Below, one piece after another: positions 37,068 through 49,400 of a DNA stretch of 64,000 nucleotides. A program made the translations under genes and the position numbers. The notes beneath the pieces are model-generated. The model had not been told where the DNA came from and did not search any database. It saw nothing but the letters and a program-made list of their open reading frames with translations. Position 1 is the stretch's first letter. Every line of letters starts with the position of its first letter. Origin of the DNA: Megachile rotundata (taxonomy: Eukaryota > Arthropoda > Insecta > Hymenoptera > Megachilidae); NCBI RefSeq assembly GCF_050947335.1, contig NC_134993.1:14446001-14510000 (forward strand), given 5' to 3'.

Positions 37068-38290
37068 AGTACTAGTGCGTTATCAGGACATCATAAGTAT
37101 ATGAGTGTGTTACGAGTACAATCACGAGGACATCACAGATATATGAGTGCGTCACGAATGCGTCACGAAGACATTTTGAGTATATAAGTGCGTCACGAGT
37201 GTGTCACGAAGAAATAGATATATGAGTGCGTCACGAGGTCATCATGGGTATATGAGTGCGTCGCGAGTGCGTCATATATGTGCTATGAGTGTATCAAGAG
37301 TGCGTCATGAATGCGTCACAGGTGCTTCAAGAGTGCGTCACGACTTCATCTTTAGTCCGTTATGAGTGCGTCACGAGTGCGTCATATATGTGCCATGAGT
37401 GTATCAAGAGTGCGTCATGAATGCGTCACAGGTGCATCAAGAGTGCGTCATGAGTGCGTCACGACTTCATCTTTAGTCCGTTATGAGTGCGTCACGAGTG
37501 CGTCATATATGTGCCATGGATGTATCAAGGGTGCGTCATGAATGCGTCACAGGTGCATCAGAGATGCATCAAGGATGCGTCAGGAGTGCGTCACAACTTC
37601 ATCTCTAGTGTTATAAGTGCGTCACGAGTGCGTCATATATGTGCTATGAGTGTATCAAGGGTGCGTCACGAATGCGTCATAGGTGCATCAGAGATGCATC
37701 AAGGGTGCGTCGTGAGTGCGTCACAACTTCATTTTTAGTTCGTTATAAGTGCGTCACGAGTGCGTCATGTGTGTGCCATGGGTGTATCAAGGGTGCGTCA
37801 TGAATGCGTCACAGATGCATCAAGGGTGCGTCAGGAGTGCGTCACGACTTCATCTTCATCCCGTTATGAGTGCGTCAGGAGTGCGTCCTATATATGTCAT
37901 GGATGTATCAAGGGTGCGTCATGAATGCGTCACAGATGCATCAGTGGTGCGACAGGACTTCATCTTCAGCCCGTAATAAGTGCGTCACGAGTGCGTCATA
38001 GGTGTGTCAAGGGTGCGTCATGAATGCGTCATAGGTGCATCAGATATGCATCAAGGGTGCGTCAGAAGTGCGTCACGACTTCATCTTCAGCCCGTTATGA
38101 GTGCGTCATAGGTGTGTCATGGGTGTATCAAGGGTGCGTCATTAATGCGTCACAGATGCATCAGAGATGCAGCAAGGGTGCGTCAGGAGTGCGTCAAAAG
38201 TACATCACGGGTGCGTCAGTTGCATCAAAAGTGCATCAAGAGTGCGCCACGACTGCATTTTGAGTGCGTCATGAGTGCATCGCGATATCA
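37068..38290. repeat. 11-bp minisatellite array A5 with ~110-130 bp higher-order repeat
   Basis: Units are GTGCGTCACGA, GTGCGTCATGA and GTGCATCAAGA. A longer period is marked by CACGACTTCATCTTTAGTCC or its variants and TATATGTGCCATG, repeated about eight times between 37330 and 38100. The left junction at 37042-37080 (CAAAATTTCAGTGAAATCAC, then GGCTGAAGTACTAGTGCG) matches the inner end of the TTAA element at 49.8 kb. The array sits between direct repeats. Confidence 0.95.
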
Positions 38291-38307
38291 TGAGTATACC
38301 ACGTTTA

Positions 38308-38397
38308 ATAATATCCCGTTTTATGTGACAAAGAAAAAGAGTTACAGAATGCATATAAACATCAGTTATTGGAAAACTTTCGTTCGAACTCGACCTG
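38308..38397 (+). repeat. Right copy of the direct repeat flanking array A5
   Basis: AAAGAGTTACAGAATGCATA and GTTATTGGAAAACTTTCG plus TTCGAACTCGACC match 36925-37020. Confidence 0.85.
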
Positions 38398-39504
38398 TTC
38401 GCTCGCAATTTCAATGTTGCAGCTATACAACCGAATCGACGCTCCATATTCCGAATAATTCTTGATATTTTAACGAGGTTAGCGTTTCTAATCGCGTTAC
38501 GAGAACCGGCGAGTAATAAATTATTCCGGAAAAGCGATCCGCAAGAGATACTTTCGAATTAAACCGCTAGAAATCAGAAAATCATGAAATTATCGGTTTA
38601 GCTTCTGATTAATACGATTTGACGAAGCTCTCGAGCATACGTCGAACGAAGAAAGCTGAATAAGATGTCAAGAACCTCTAGAAGGTTTGAATGAACGGTG
38701 GATACGTTAATCATCATTATAATTAAAAACGAACTCAATGAACGCCGGCATTCGAATCACGTGCTCGTACTTCCGGTGAGATATCGAACGAGTGCATACT
38801 CGAGAAAAATTCGAGCCGGGGGAATGGATATAACTCGGATCCTCGCGAGACGGACGAATAAATTTTACCAAAGAACCCAGAGTAAATATGTACTCTAGAC
38901 CCATGTATCTCTCGAATGTACTTCTTCCATAACGAATCATGAGAAAGTAATAGCACGAAGTTCTACTAAATTCTTACGAATAAAAAATTGAAGAACTTCA
39001 GTCATGACTACATTTACATAACTTTAAATAGATTGCAATTAATAAAGAAAGATCAAACTCCTCCAATACTCTTACAATTTAAAACTCCAATAAAAATTTT
39101 ACAAGAATATTACACAAGAATAATGCACAAGTAATAATAAATCTGTACATTTATACTTGAAGACCAGTATCGATTTTTACAATAGAAAGACTTATCGACT
39201 AAGACTTACCTGGGACTTCCTTCGTGACCGACGATCAGTGAATTCACTTTTCATTTTATTTAACAGCTGAAAGTCGAACATCGGTACTGAAGTTATGTTC
39301 GGAAGTGCAGAATGAAACAGGATTGGAAAGAGAGCAGCTTTACCGACTGTGTTTCTTCAGGAGAGGGATAGATGGAGGTACTTGGACGGAAAGGCTGCAG
39401 CTCTCCTTCTGGAAAGAAGTTATGTTTTACTGCTTTGGTAATTTGATGGATAAAGAGATTATTTTTATGTAACTGTAAAAAATATTACTGTTGGATAATT
39501 ACTG
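38398..39504. other. Unique intergenic sequence downstream of fng
   Basis: No conserved frame recognised. AT-rich 38990-39150. Confidence 0.5.
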
Positions 39505-39583
39505 CTTTACTGAAACCTTCAAGGTTTTACCTTGAAACCAAGGTTTTATCTTGAAAACCTTGGAAGTTACTCTTCAGTAAAAC
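39505..39583. other. Imperfect long hairpin (pre-miRNA-like fold)
   Basis: CTTTACTGAAACCTTCAAGG plus TTTTAC on the left pairs with AAAACCTTGGAAGTTACTCT plus TCAGTAAAAC on the right, roughly 30 paired positions with bulges. The loop itself contains a shorter CCTTGAAACC/AAGGTTTT pairing. Size and imperfect pairing are compatible with a miRNA precursor or a simple inverted duplication. Expression is unknown. Confidence 0.35.
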
Positions 39584-40395
39584 AGAACTTTGAGACTGAA
39601 GGATGTGACATTTTAGAGAAGATGGTGAAATTCAAGATCGTATAGATATGTCCGTGTATTATATAAAACATCGTTATTGTAACGTACATAATCGTACACC
39701 CGCCTCTTTCCTTCTCCTCGATTTCTCATAAATCAACTATTCTCGTATCTCTTGATATTGCACAATCGCGAAAAGGAAGACGAGGAAATCGAACGCCGAA
39801 GTTTCCTAAAGATCTATAAAGTTCCACTCCTACTTTACGTGTTTGTCCTAAAGAACATCTACAAGTTCCACTCCTGTGTTCCTTATTTTCTAAGATGGTA
39901 TCTTCTACAATCTTTATGCCATCTACAACTGTACTCAAATTTTTATTTCAGAAAATTCTGCGCACAGCATCCGACTTCCTCTCACGCGTAAAAAACAACA
40001 TCGCACTCACACTTAAATATCACATTGTACGGGTTTCATTACACGGGGACTAGCTTAAGGTAATTTCCTACAGCGGCGACGTCGCCAAAATATTCGAACC
40101 CTACCGAAATATTTCAATGTAATCTCGATAAGGTTGCTTCTATGTACAATCCGAGTTAAACTTTCCACGCTCGAAACAAAAATCTCTCTTTCTGTACATA
40201 AATACGATCTACGAGCGAGATAGCGATGGTCCATCGGTATTTGGCTCCACGTTGCGTAAACGTTCCAAACTATCTACATCTATGTACAAATTTCACGACA
40301 CAGTTCTAACTTCTCTGGACACGAATAAAAAAAATAACAAAAACAAAGTACAGGTGAATCCTCGAAGGTTCTCTTCCGTTTCTTCATCCGGTGGA
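39584..40395 (-). other. Probable fng 3' UTR and downstream flank
   Basis: This is unique sequence immediately 3' of the fng stop codon on the minus strand. A minus-strand AATAAA-type word (TTTATT on plus) occurs near 39940, but I cannot tell whether it is used. No conserved coding frame was seen. Calling it UTR rests only on position. Confidence 0.4.
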
Positions 40396-40453
40396 TCATC
40401 TGTGAGGACAGTTGGCCACATGGGGAAACAGATGGCAGTGGATCGACTTGAAT
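40396..40453 (-). CDS. fng: fng terminal exon with stop codon
   Basis: The terminal 58-bp coding segment follows an ATTACAG acceptor. Its first base A completes the split Arg codon (AG|A). It then encodes FKSIHCHLFPHVANCPHR and a TGA stop (complement of 40396-40398). The order F-x-S-x-HC-x-L-P...CP matches the C-terminus of Fringe proteins, including two conserved cysteines. The 3' UTR must run to lower coordinates; I could not fix its poly(A) site. Confidence 0.93.
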
Positions 40454-43400
40454 CTGTAATTAGAATTAAGGATTCTTTACTTCTGCATTAAGGAGTCTTC
40501 TGCTAGGTACTTCTACTTCAAGGAAATCGATGGAGTTTGCGAAGGGACAAGTTTTGTTAAGTAGTTGTGAAGTTGGAAGTGGAGATAACGTGGAATGAAC
40601 TCAGATGATTATGTTGGGATTAGAACTAGCAAGAAATGTTGTAGAGATGTTATAGAAATGGCTGGAGATTTTGTCTACGTCAAAGAGTCAAGCTAATGAA
40701 AAACCAATAGGAGCTTCATAATAACATTTATAATAATAAATACTAAATTTCTAGCTGCTAATAGTACAAATTATAGAAATGTTATATAGAAATGGCTGGA
40801 GATTTTGTCTACGTCAAAGAGTCAAGCTAATGAAAAACCAATAGGAGCTTCATAATAACATTTATAATAATAAATACTAAATTTCTAGCTGCTAATAGTG
40901 CAAATTATAGAAATGTTATATAGAAATGGCTGGAGATTTTGTCTACGTCAAAGAGTCAAGCTAATGAAAAATCAATAGGAGCTTCATAATAATATTTATA
41001 ATAATAAATACTAAATTTCTAGCTGCTAATAGTACAAATTATAGAAATGTTATATAGAAATGGCTGGAGATTTTGTCTACGTCAAGTAGTCAAGCTAATG
41101 AAAAATCAATAGGAGCCTCATAATAACATTTATAATAATAAATACTAAATTTCTAGCTGCTAATAGTACAAATTATAGAAATGTTATATAGAAATGGCTG
41201 GAGATTTTGTCTACGTCAAAGAGTCAAGCTAATGAAAAACCAATAGGAGCTTCATAATAACATTTATAATAATAAATACTAAAATTTCTAGCTGCTAATA
41301 GTGCAAGTTATAGGAATGTTATATAGAAATGGCTGAAAATTTTGTCTACGTCAAGTAGTCAAGCTAATGAAAAATCAATAGGAGCTTCATAATAACATTT
41401 ATAATAATAAATACTAAATTTCTAGCTGCTAATAGTGCAAGTTATAGAAATGTTATATAGAAATGGCTGGAGATTTTGTCTACGTCAAAGAGTCAAGCTA
41501 ATGAAAAACCAATAGGAGCTTCATAATAATATTTATAATAATACATACTAAATTTCTAGCTACTAATAGTACAAGTTATAAGAATGTTATAGAAATGGCT
41601 GGAGATTGTCTACGTCAAATAGTCAAGCTAATGAAAAACCAATATAAGCTTCATAATAATATTTATAATAATAAATACTAAATTTCTAGCTGTTAATAGT
41701 ACAAGTTATAGAAATGGCTGGAGATTGTCTACGTCAAATAGTCAAGCTAATGAAAAACCAATAGGAATTTCATAATAATATCTATAATAATAACAACTAA
41801 GAATATCTAGCTTCTAACAGTACAAGTTAGAGTCCACAAAAGTCTACCGCAGATTCTCCTACAATGAAGCTCCATAACCACTTGTGACAAGAGAAAAATA
41901 GAAGGACGGAAACAAAAGGTCCAGAAATTGCAGACTAATTATGAATAAAGTCAATTAACGGAGCATCCCGGTGTTCCCAGGTTCGTGTTTTCTGCCACAC
42001 GGACAATTATACAGGCAATTGAAGCTTTCACGCAAAAGGAAAAGAAACGAGAGGAAGCAGAACGAGGCAAGATTCAGTTACACGCAGCTCTACCGCTAAT
42101 TACTCCTCTGTCTAGCTGGGGATGGTAAAAAAGATAGATTAGTGCTGGAGAATCAAGGAAGTTCACCTGGGATTAAGTTAGGGAAGTTTGAAGGAATTGG
42201 AGACTTCTGGGATGCGTTGTAAGGTTTCTGTTTTATGCAAGGTTCAGGAAAATTGGGAACTGTGGAACATTTGGGGAGCTGTGAAAACTGAGAAGGAGGT
42301 AGAACAAGGATATGAGCTTATGAAGACATCATGAGTTATTTTATTTATAATTATTTTATAGATATTTGACTTTTTATTTTATCAGGAAGGGTGACTTTTT
42401 AGAGAAAGGACTCTAACTGGACAACTTATAGTAAGGAACAGATCAAACTTTCTGTAGCTTTATTTAGCCCAAACCTTTCACTTTAATGTTTCTTAGTTTC
42501 TTTAATTCTTGATGAGGTTTTAGGTAACATTTCATTTTTGACCAATTAGTTTCTTTAATTCTTTATCAATTTTTACTTCAAGTATAATTAATTGATCAGT
42601 TAGTTTCTTTAATTTTCTATGAGCTGGGAGGTCACATTTAATTTTGGATCAGTTAGTTTCTTTAATTCTTTATCAATTTTTACTTCAAGTATAATTTTTG
42701 ACCAGTTGGTTTCTTTAATTTCCTATGAGCTTGTAGGTCACATTTAATTTTTGATCAGTTAGTTTCTTTAATTTTTTATGAGTTTTTAAATCAAATTTAA
42801 TTATTGATCAGTTAGTTTGTTTAACTTTTGACCAGCTCCTACGTCAAATTTAATTATTGATCAGTCAGTTTCTTTAATTTTCAACCAGTTTTTATATCAA
42901 ATTTAATTATTGATCAGTTAGTTTGTTTAATTTTTGACCAGCCCCTACATCAAATTTAATTATTGATCAGTTAGTTTCTTTAACTTTTTATGAGTTTTTA
43001 AGTCAAATTTAATTTTTGATCAGTCAGTTTCTTTAATTTTCAATCAGTTTTAATATCAAATTTAATTTTTGATCAGTTAGTTTGTTTAACTTTTGACCAG
43101 CTCCTACGTCAAATTTAATTATTGATCAGTTAATTTCTTTAATTTTCAATCAGTTTTTATATCAAATTTAATTTTTGATCAGTTAGTTTGTTTAATTTTT
43201 GACCAGCTCCTACGTCAAATTTAATTATTGATCAGTTAGTTTCTTTAATTTTCAATCAATTTGTACGTCACATTTAAATTTTGTTTAGTTAGTTTCTTTA
43301 ATTCCCAATCAATTTTTACGTCACATTTAATTCCTGATGACTTAGTTTCTTTAATTTTCGATCATTCTTTACATCACAGAAGCTTGAGTTACCTTTTAGG

Positions 43401-46400
43401 ATCGTCCTTCATGTCGAAGCCGTCGATCTTCAAAATATTCCACTCGTCCCTAGGACCCTTCGAGTAGCTGAACGAAACCTGCGAGAAAAATAGTTTGAAA
43501 CAGATATCGATGCGGGTGACCATCGCCAGCAGCAACACGATATCGCTATTTTCGCATACCTAACGAAACACGAGCTCCGGCAAATATTTGTTCTGTCCGA
43601 AGATACGATTACGCTTTTCTACGACCGTTTTCTACACGGTCAGCTCCTAAACGTAACCGTCAAAAGACATTCTCGTCCGAGAATTCATTTTTCGTAAAGA
43701 AACCGCTTTCGGATTTTGGAAAGCAGCGAAAATGGTGGGGCGAACAATGGTCACCTGGTTCTCGTGAGTCAGTAGCGGTAATTTCCGAACAACGGCGATT
43801 AAATAATGGTCATTGTACGATGGAAAGCGAGCGCGGTGATTCATGGGAGATTATTCTATTACCCGCGATTAGACTTCACACTGCGACCCGTACCATCTTA
43901 ATTCCCTCCCCTGGCATTTTTTAAATCCCTACCGGATCAATTAATCACCGAGATTGAAAGCGTTTTTCCTCCTGGAAAAAGTTTCGGGAAGTTGGAATTT
44001 CTCGAAATTACCTGTTCACCGAAGGTGTCCTTGTTGAGAAACTTCATGGGCTCCAAATGCGAGTGGAATTGCTCGATGACGGTGAGCTGTTTCTTCAGCA
44101 GGTACTCGATTATGTATCCCATCGTCACGTCGTCGGGCAACCTGATTCTGTCGCCGACTGTGATGAATTTCCCTCCTCTGAAAACAACGATGTAAAAGGT
44201 AGATTTCGTTCGGAGGAGAAATAGAATCTGTTGGGCCGGTGTTTAATTGTCGGATTGCGCGAAGCCACCTTAATTTACCGGCATTCCACGCATGTAGATT
44301 AGCCGTGAACGCGCACCTGCTGCTCGTCCACTGTCCTCTCTTCGTTCCGCTCCGCTCGCTTCCTCTCCCGAGCATAACTGGTTGGCCGCATTAAACCGAG
44401 TCCCGAGCCTCGGCATTTATTAAGGCCGTTCGTCCACGCGATATGCCCTACCAGCCCTAACGAATTTCCATCGATCGCTCGATTATTCGACCTATTAATC
44501 CGCTCGATTCGACCACGCGACGCCACGCTTCGACGGGCTTGAAATCATTTTCCATGCTCCGTCAATGCCTTGTTAGCTTATGGACTAATTTCGTTACAAC
44601 GAAAAATACTTTTGCTTCGAAATAAAGAGCAAGGTTATCAAATGGCTGTAAGATACAAAATAGGACTTGTAAATAATATTATGATGTTTTAAAAATGTTA
44701 CTATATTTTCTCAAGTAAAATTCTTCTTAAGGGTTGAAACAGAAAAAAGATTAGTAAGATGCAAAATATGACTTGTGAATAATATTATGATGTTTTAAAA
44801 ATGTTACTACAATTGCTCAAGTAAAATTCTTCTTAAGGGTTGAAACCGAAAAAATATTAGTAAGATGCAAAATATGATTTGAAAATAATATTGTGATGTC
44901 TTAAAAATGTTACTACAATTTCTCAAGTAAAATTCTTCTGAAGGGTTGAAACAGAAAAAAGATTAGTAAGATGCAAAATATGAGTTGTAAATAATATTGT
45001 GATGTCTTAAAAATGTTACTACATTTTCTCAAGCAAAATTCTTCTTAAGGGTTGAAACAGAAAAAAGATTAGTAAGATGCAAAATATGACTTGTGAATAA
45101 TATTATGATGTTTTAAAAATGTTACTACAATGTCTCAAGTAAAATTCTTCTTAAGGGTTGAAACCGAAAAAATATTAGTAAGATGCAAAATATGATTTGA
45201 AAATAATATTGTGATGTCTTAAAAATGTTACTACAATTTCTCAAGTAAAATTCTTCTGAAGGGTTGAAACAGAAAAAAGATTAGTAAGATGCAAAATATG
45301 AGTTGTAAATAATATTGTGATGTCTTAAAAATGTTACTACATTTTCTCAAGTAAAATTCTTCTTAAGGGTTGAAACAGAAAAGAGATGAATAAGATGCAA
45401 AATATGAGTTGTAAATAATATTGTGATGTCTTAAAAATGTTACTACAATTTCTCAAGTAAAATTCACCTTAAGGGTTGAAACCGAAAAAAGATTAGTAAG
45501 ATGCAAAATATGACTTGTGAATAACATTGTAATGTCTTAAAAATGTTACTACAATTTCTCAAGTAAAATTCTTCTTAAGGGTTGAAACAGAAAAGAGATG
45601 AATAAGATGCAAAATATGAGTTGTAAATAATATTGTGATGTCTTAAAAATGTTACTACAATTTCTCAAGTAAAATTCACCTTAAGGGTTGAAACCGAAAA
45701 AAGATTAGTAAGATGCAAAATATGACTTGTGAATAACATTGTAATGTCTTAAAAATGTTACTACAATTTTTTATGTAAAATTCTCCTTAAGGGTTGAAAC
45801 CGAAAAAAGATTAGTAAGATGCAAAATATAACTTGTGAATAACATTGTAATGTCTTAAAAATGTTACTACAATTTCTCACATGGAATACACCTTAACACA
45901 TTGACTGCCACGTCATCCACATATGAGTGACAAGTTGCTAAGCCGATCTAACATGAGTATAATTAAAAATTTATTCACTTTCCCAATAAAAAATTTTTAC
46001 ACTAATTACACGGCATTCTTGGATTAATTACACGTATCTATGGAAAATAACTGTAATAATCTATTATAAAAATATTTGGTAAAATTGATGGTAACTTAAA
46101 AGACTCCTTGACGCAATTTTCAATTGTTTCATTGTGTGAATGTGTTAAAAGCGATCGATATCGAAATAAGTCTTTCCATAAGACCCTTATCCGTGGACAC
46201 CGATCCTTTCGACATACCAAGCGGCTCGTTCAGACAAATCTACGATGCCTCGAAAGCGGCAACCCTTTGAGACATTTGTCCCCGTACTGTTCTCTCGCGT
46301 CTCGAACCAGGTGTCACTCCGTTCGATATACAAGCTTGCTCACCGAACTTGCGACTACCGGCCGCTCTAATTGGCACGATTTATGTCCACGTTCTCTTCC

Positions 46401-49400
46401 CTTCTCGATTGACCCACGAACTCGCGAAATTGCCGATTTCACCCCTTCTCGAGTGACGTCGATTCTTTCTATCGAATTCCGAATCGCCTGTGCATTTTTT
46501 GTGTCGAGGGACGAACGCTTACGTCAACTCCTTGCCTTATAATTTATTTGTCTGGTGCGTCAGAACTAATCACAATATTAAAACAGACAGGGAAGGTTGA
46601 AATATGTCAATTTGAAATTGAATTACAAATGAAGACATATTCATATAAAGATATATAAAAGACAGATAAAATAACTGCTGAAGTTCGAGTGCGTCACGAG
46701 TGTGTCATGAAGACATCATGGGTATACAACTAGTGCGTCACGACAACATCATGAGTGTGTCACGAGTGCGTTATGAAGACATCAAGACTAGAGCACGAGT
46801 GCGTCAAGGGTGCGTCACGAGGACGTCAAGAGGACATCAAGAGTAGAGTACGAGTGCGTCAAGGGTGCGTCACATTTCCTGATTCCCACGTCCTCAAATT
46901 TCCACATTCCCCAATTTCTACGTCCCCCAATTCCCACATGCTCTAATTCCCAGATACCCCAATTCCACGTCCCCCAATTTCCACATTCCCCAATTCCCAT
47001 ATTTCCCAATTCCACGTTCCCCAATTCCCACATTCTCCAAATCACAGATACCCCAATTCCCACGTCCCCCAATTTCCACATTCCCCAATTCCTACGTCCT
47101 CCAATTCCCACGTCCCCCAATTTCCACATTCCCCAATTCCCATATTTCCCAATTCCACGTTCCCCAATTCCCACATACTTCAAATCCCAGATACCCCAAT
47201 TCCCACATCCCCCAATTTCCACATTCCCCAATTCCTACGTCCCCCAATTCCTACGTCCCTCAATTCCCACATGCTCCAAATCCCAGATACCCCAATTCCC
47301 ATGTCCCCCAATTTCCACATTCCCCAATTCCTACGTCCCCCAATTCCTACGTCCCCCAATTCCTACATGCTCCAATTCCACGTCCCCCAATTTCCACATT
47401 TCCCAATTCCCATATTTCCCAATTCCACGTTCCCCAATTCCCATATCCCCCCATCCCTACATGCTCCAATTTCCAGATGCCCCAATTCCCACATTCTCCA
47501 ATTCCCATATTCTCCAATTCCTCCAAAATTCCCCAACGTCAAGAGTGCGTCATGAAGACATCATGGGTATAGCTCGAGTGCGTCAAGAGTGCGTCACGAG
47601 GTCATCATGAGTGCGTCAAGAAGACATCATGAGTATAGCACGAGTGCGTCATGAGGACATCATGAGTATACCAAGGGTGCGTCATAAGTGCGTCATGAGA
47701 ACATCAAGAGTATAGAACGAGTGCGTCAAGGGTGCGTCATGAAGTTATCACGAGTGCGTCAAGAGTGCGTCCCGAGGACATCACGAGTATACCACGTGTG
47801 CGTCAAGAGTGTGTCACGAGAAAATTACAAATATGTGACGAGTACGTCACGAGACAAATTCGTCAAAATGGTGCAAGGGGTTAATAAACGTGTCGGCAGC
47901 TATCTTCATACTCGTAGCGCCGAAATCGATGGGAGAGCCCCGGAATTTATTATTCCAGAGCTTCGACGGGAAAAAAGAAAGATGTCCTCTCAGTTGGTTT
48001 ACACACGGTCGAAAAATCGAACGGGACCCCTCGTAAGTAAACAGCCGGTCCTCCTCCGGCACCGAATTTCTCACGGTCCACCGAAAAATTTTCACGATAT
48101 TCCCCGTCCAATTAGCAGGAATCTTCGCGTACGCAAAGCGTCGCGTCTAATTAACGTTTTCCGAGAGAACCGCCTAGAAGAGGGCCCCGAACGGGCCCGG
48201 GAAAAAATGTTGGACGAAACGAGAGCAATAGAGAGAGAGAAAGAGGGAAAAGGGAGAGGAGGCACTCATTAGCGAATACCATCGTTGAATTCTCGAATAC
48301 GGCGTACCTGCCCGGCCGTCTCTCTCTTTCTCTCTCCCGGTTCTTTTTAATTGGCCAGATTAGTCCCGAAATCGCGTACCCTTTCGCTGCTCCCTCTCGC
48401 CTTCTTCCTTCTGTCGCTCCTTTTTTTCTCTCCCCTCCCCCTCGGCGTTGCACCTTCCTCGCCGTTCTTTCGGCACCGCCGACACGGAATATCGGCCTCG
48501 TTAAAATACCTACGGGCCCGAAGACGAAATCGAAATTTCAGGGGTTACAAGAGAGGATGAAAGGGATCGAAACGTGTCCTTCGAGCTTTCAGTCTTCGTC
48601 CGCCGCTAAATAAGCCAGAGGGACAGATTTCGCGATACCGATCTCTTTTATCCTTTACATTCCTCGCAAACCGCCGGGAATTTTGTGCCACGAAAATTTA
48701 CCAATCTCGTGCTCGTCATTTTCACGTGTGGATCGATAAAGTTATCGATGCCGCGATCGAGATGAGATCTTCCTCTGATCGAGCCGACGTTATCGATCGA
48801 ACGAGCACCTCGCGATCGTATCGATTAATTTCTAATCGATAGCGGCAATCAATGCGGCAAGAGCAAAATAGACTTCGACGGTTGGATCTTCCCATGCTTC
48901 ACAAGTTTTTCCTCGTCGCGATAATAAACGGAAACGTAAAAAATCCCCCTAAGAACTTTTCAGCGCCAGAACTGGGTCGATCGATTCCCTTCCTCGATTA
49001 CTGTTCACTAAATTCATCTGTGGGACCACTATTTAGAAAGTGTCAACGTCAATGAATTTACAGAAAGTAAATGTTTTTACAGAACCTGTAAATAATGAGA
49101 TGGCACTATCGAAAATACGAAAGTAATTGATGTAATAAAGGTAATTTACTTGGACCCCGCGTTATCCCAAACTGAAACCGACACTCACATTCAGAAGCGA
49201 CTTTCTCAAACGAATCTCTGAATATTTATCTTTATCCTCCGCCAACTGAATCGAAATTGCTTATTAATTAACGACGTCCCCGTTTCCGGAGGAGGAAAGA
49301 AAGGATCGAAGACTCTCTGGACAACTCTTTGATTCCATTATTGCTCGCCTAATTGGATTCCTCTCCGCGATCACGGCACACATCTATAAACCCGCGGCTC

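Larger units (their letters stand above)
40454..43392 (-). other. fng: fng last intron (2.9 kb) filled by two tandem arrays
   Basis: This phase-2 intron runs from the donor GTAACT next to 43393 to the acceptor ATTACAG next to 40453. More than two thirds of it is tandem repeat (the 134-bp array and the 56-bp array). The remaining 41816-42440 is unique AT-rich sequence with nothing I recognise. Confidence 0.9.
46528..47880 (-). mobile_element. TTAA MITE expanded by internal minisatellites (same family as 49786-49995)
   Basis: The left end (target TCAA 46524-46527, then CTCCTTGCC) is followed by ATATTAAAACAGACAGGG and GGTTGAAATATGTCAATTTG. The complement of the 49.8-kb element has ACATTAAAACAGAACAAAAA and GATTGAAATATTATATCAAT in the same place. 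The right end, CGTCAAAATGGTGCAAGGGG (47861-47880) followed by TTAA, matches the other terminus (CGTCAAAATCAAGGGG). Between them the single GAGTGCGTCAC of the compact element is replaced by the 11-bp array and a nested 16-bp array, giving 1353 bp versus 210 bp. Homology is read by eye. Confidence 0.72.

Noticed and set aside
46810..48272. Pro-rich 266-codon frame and a 194-codon frame running out of array A6
   Set aside because: Both begin inside minisatellite units and only extend by chance into unique DNA; no domain.
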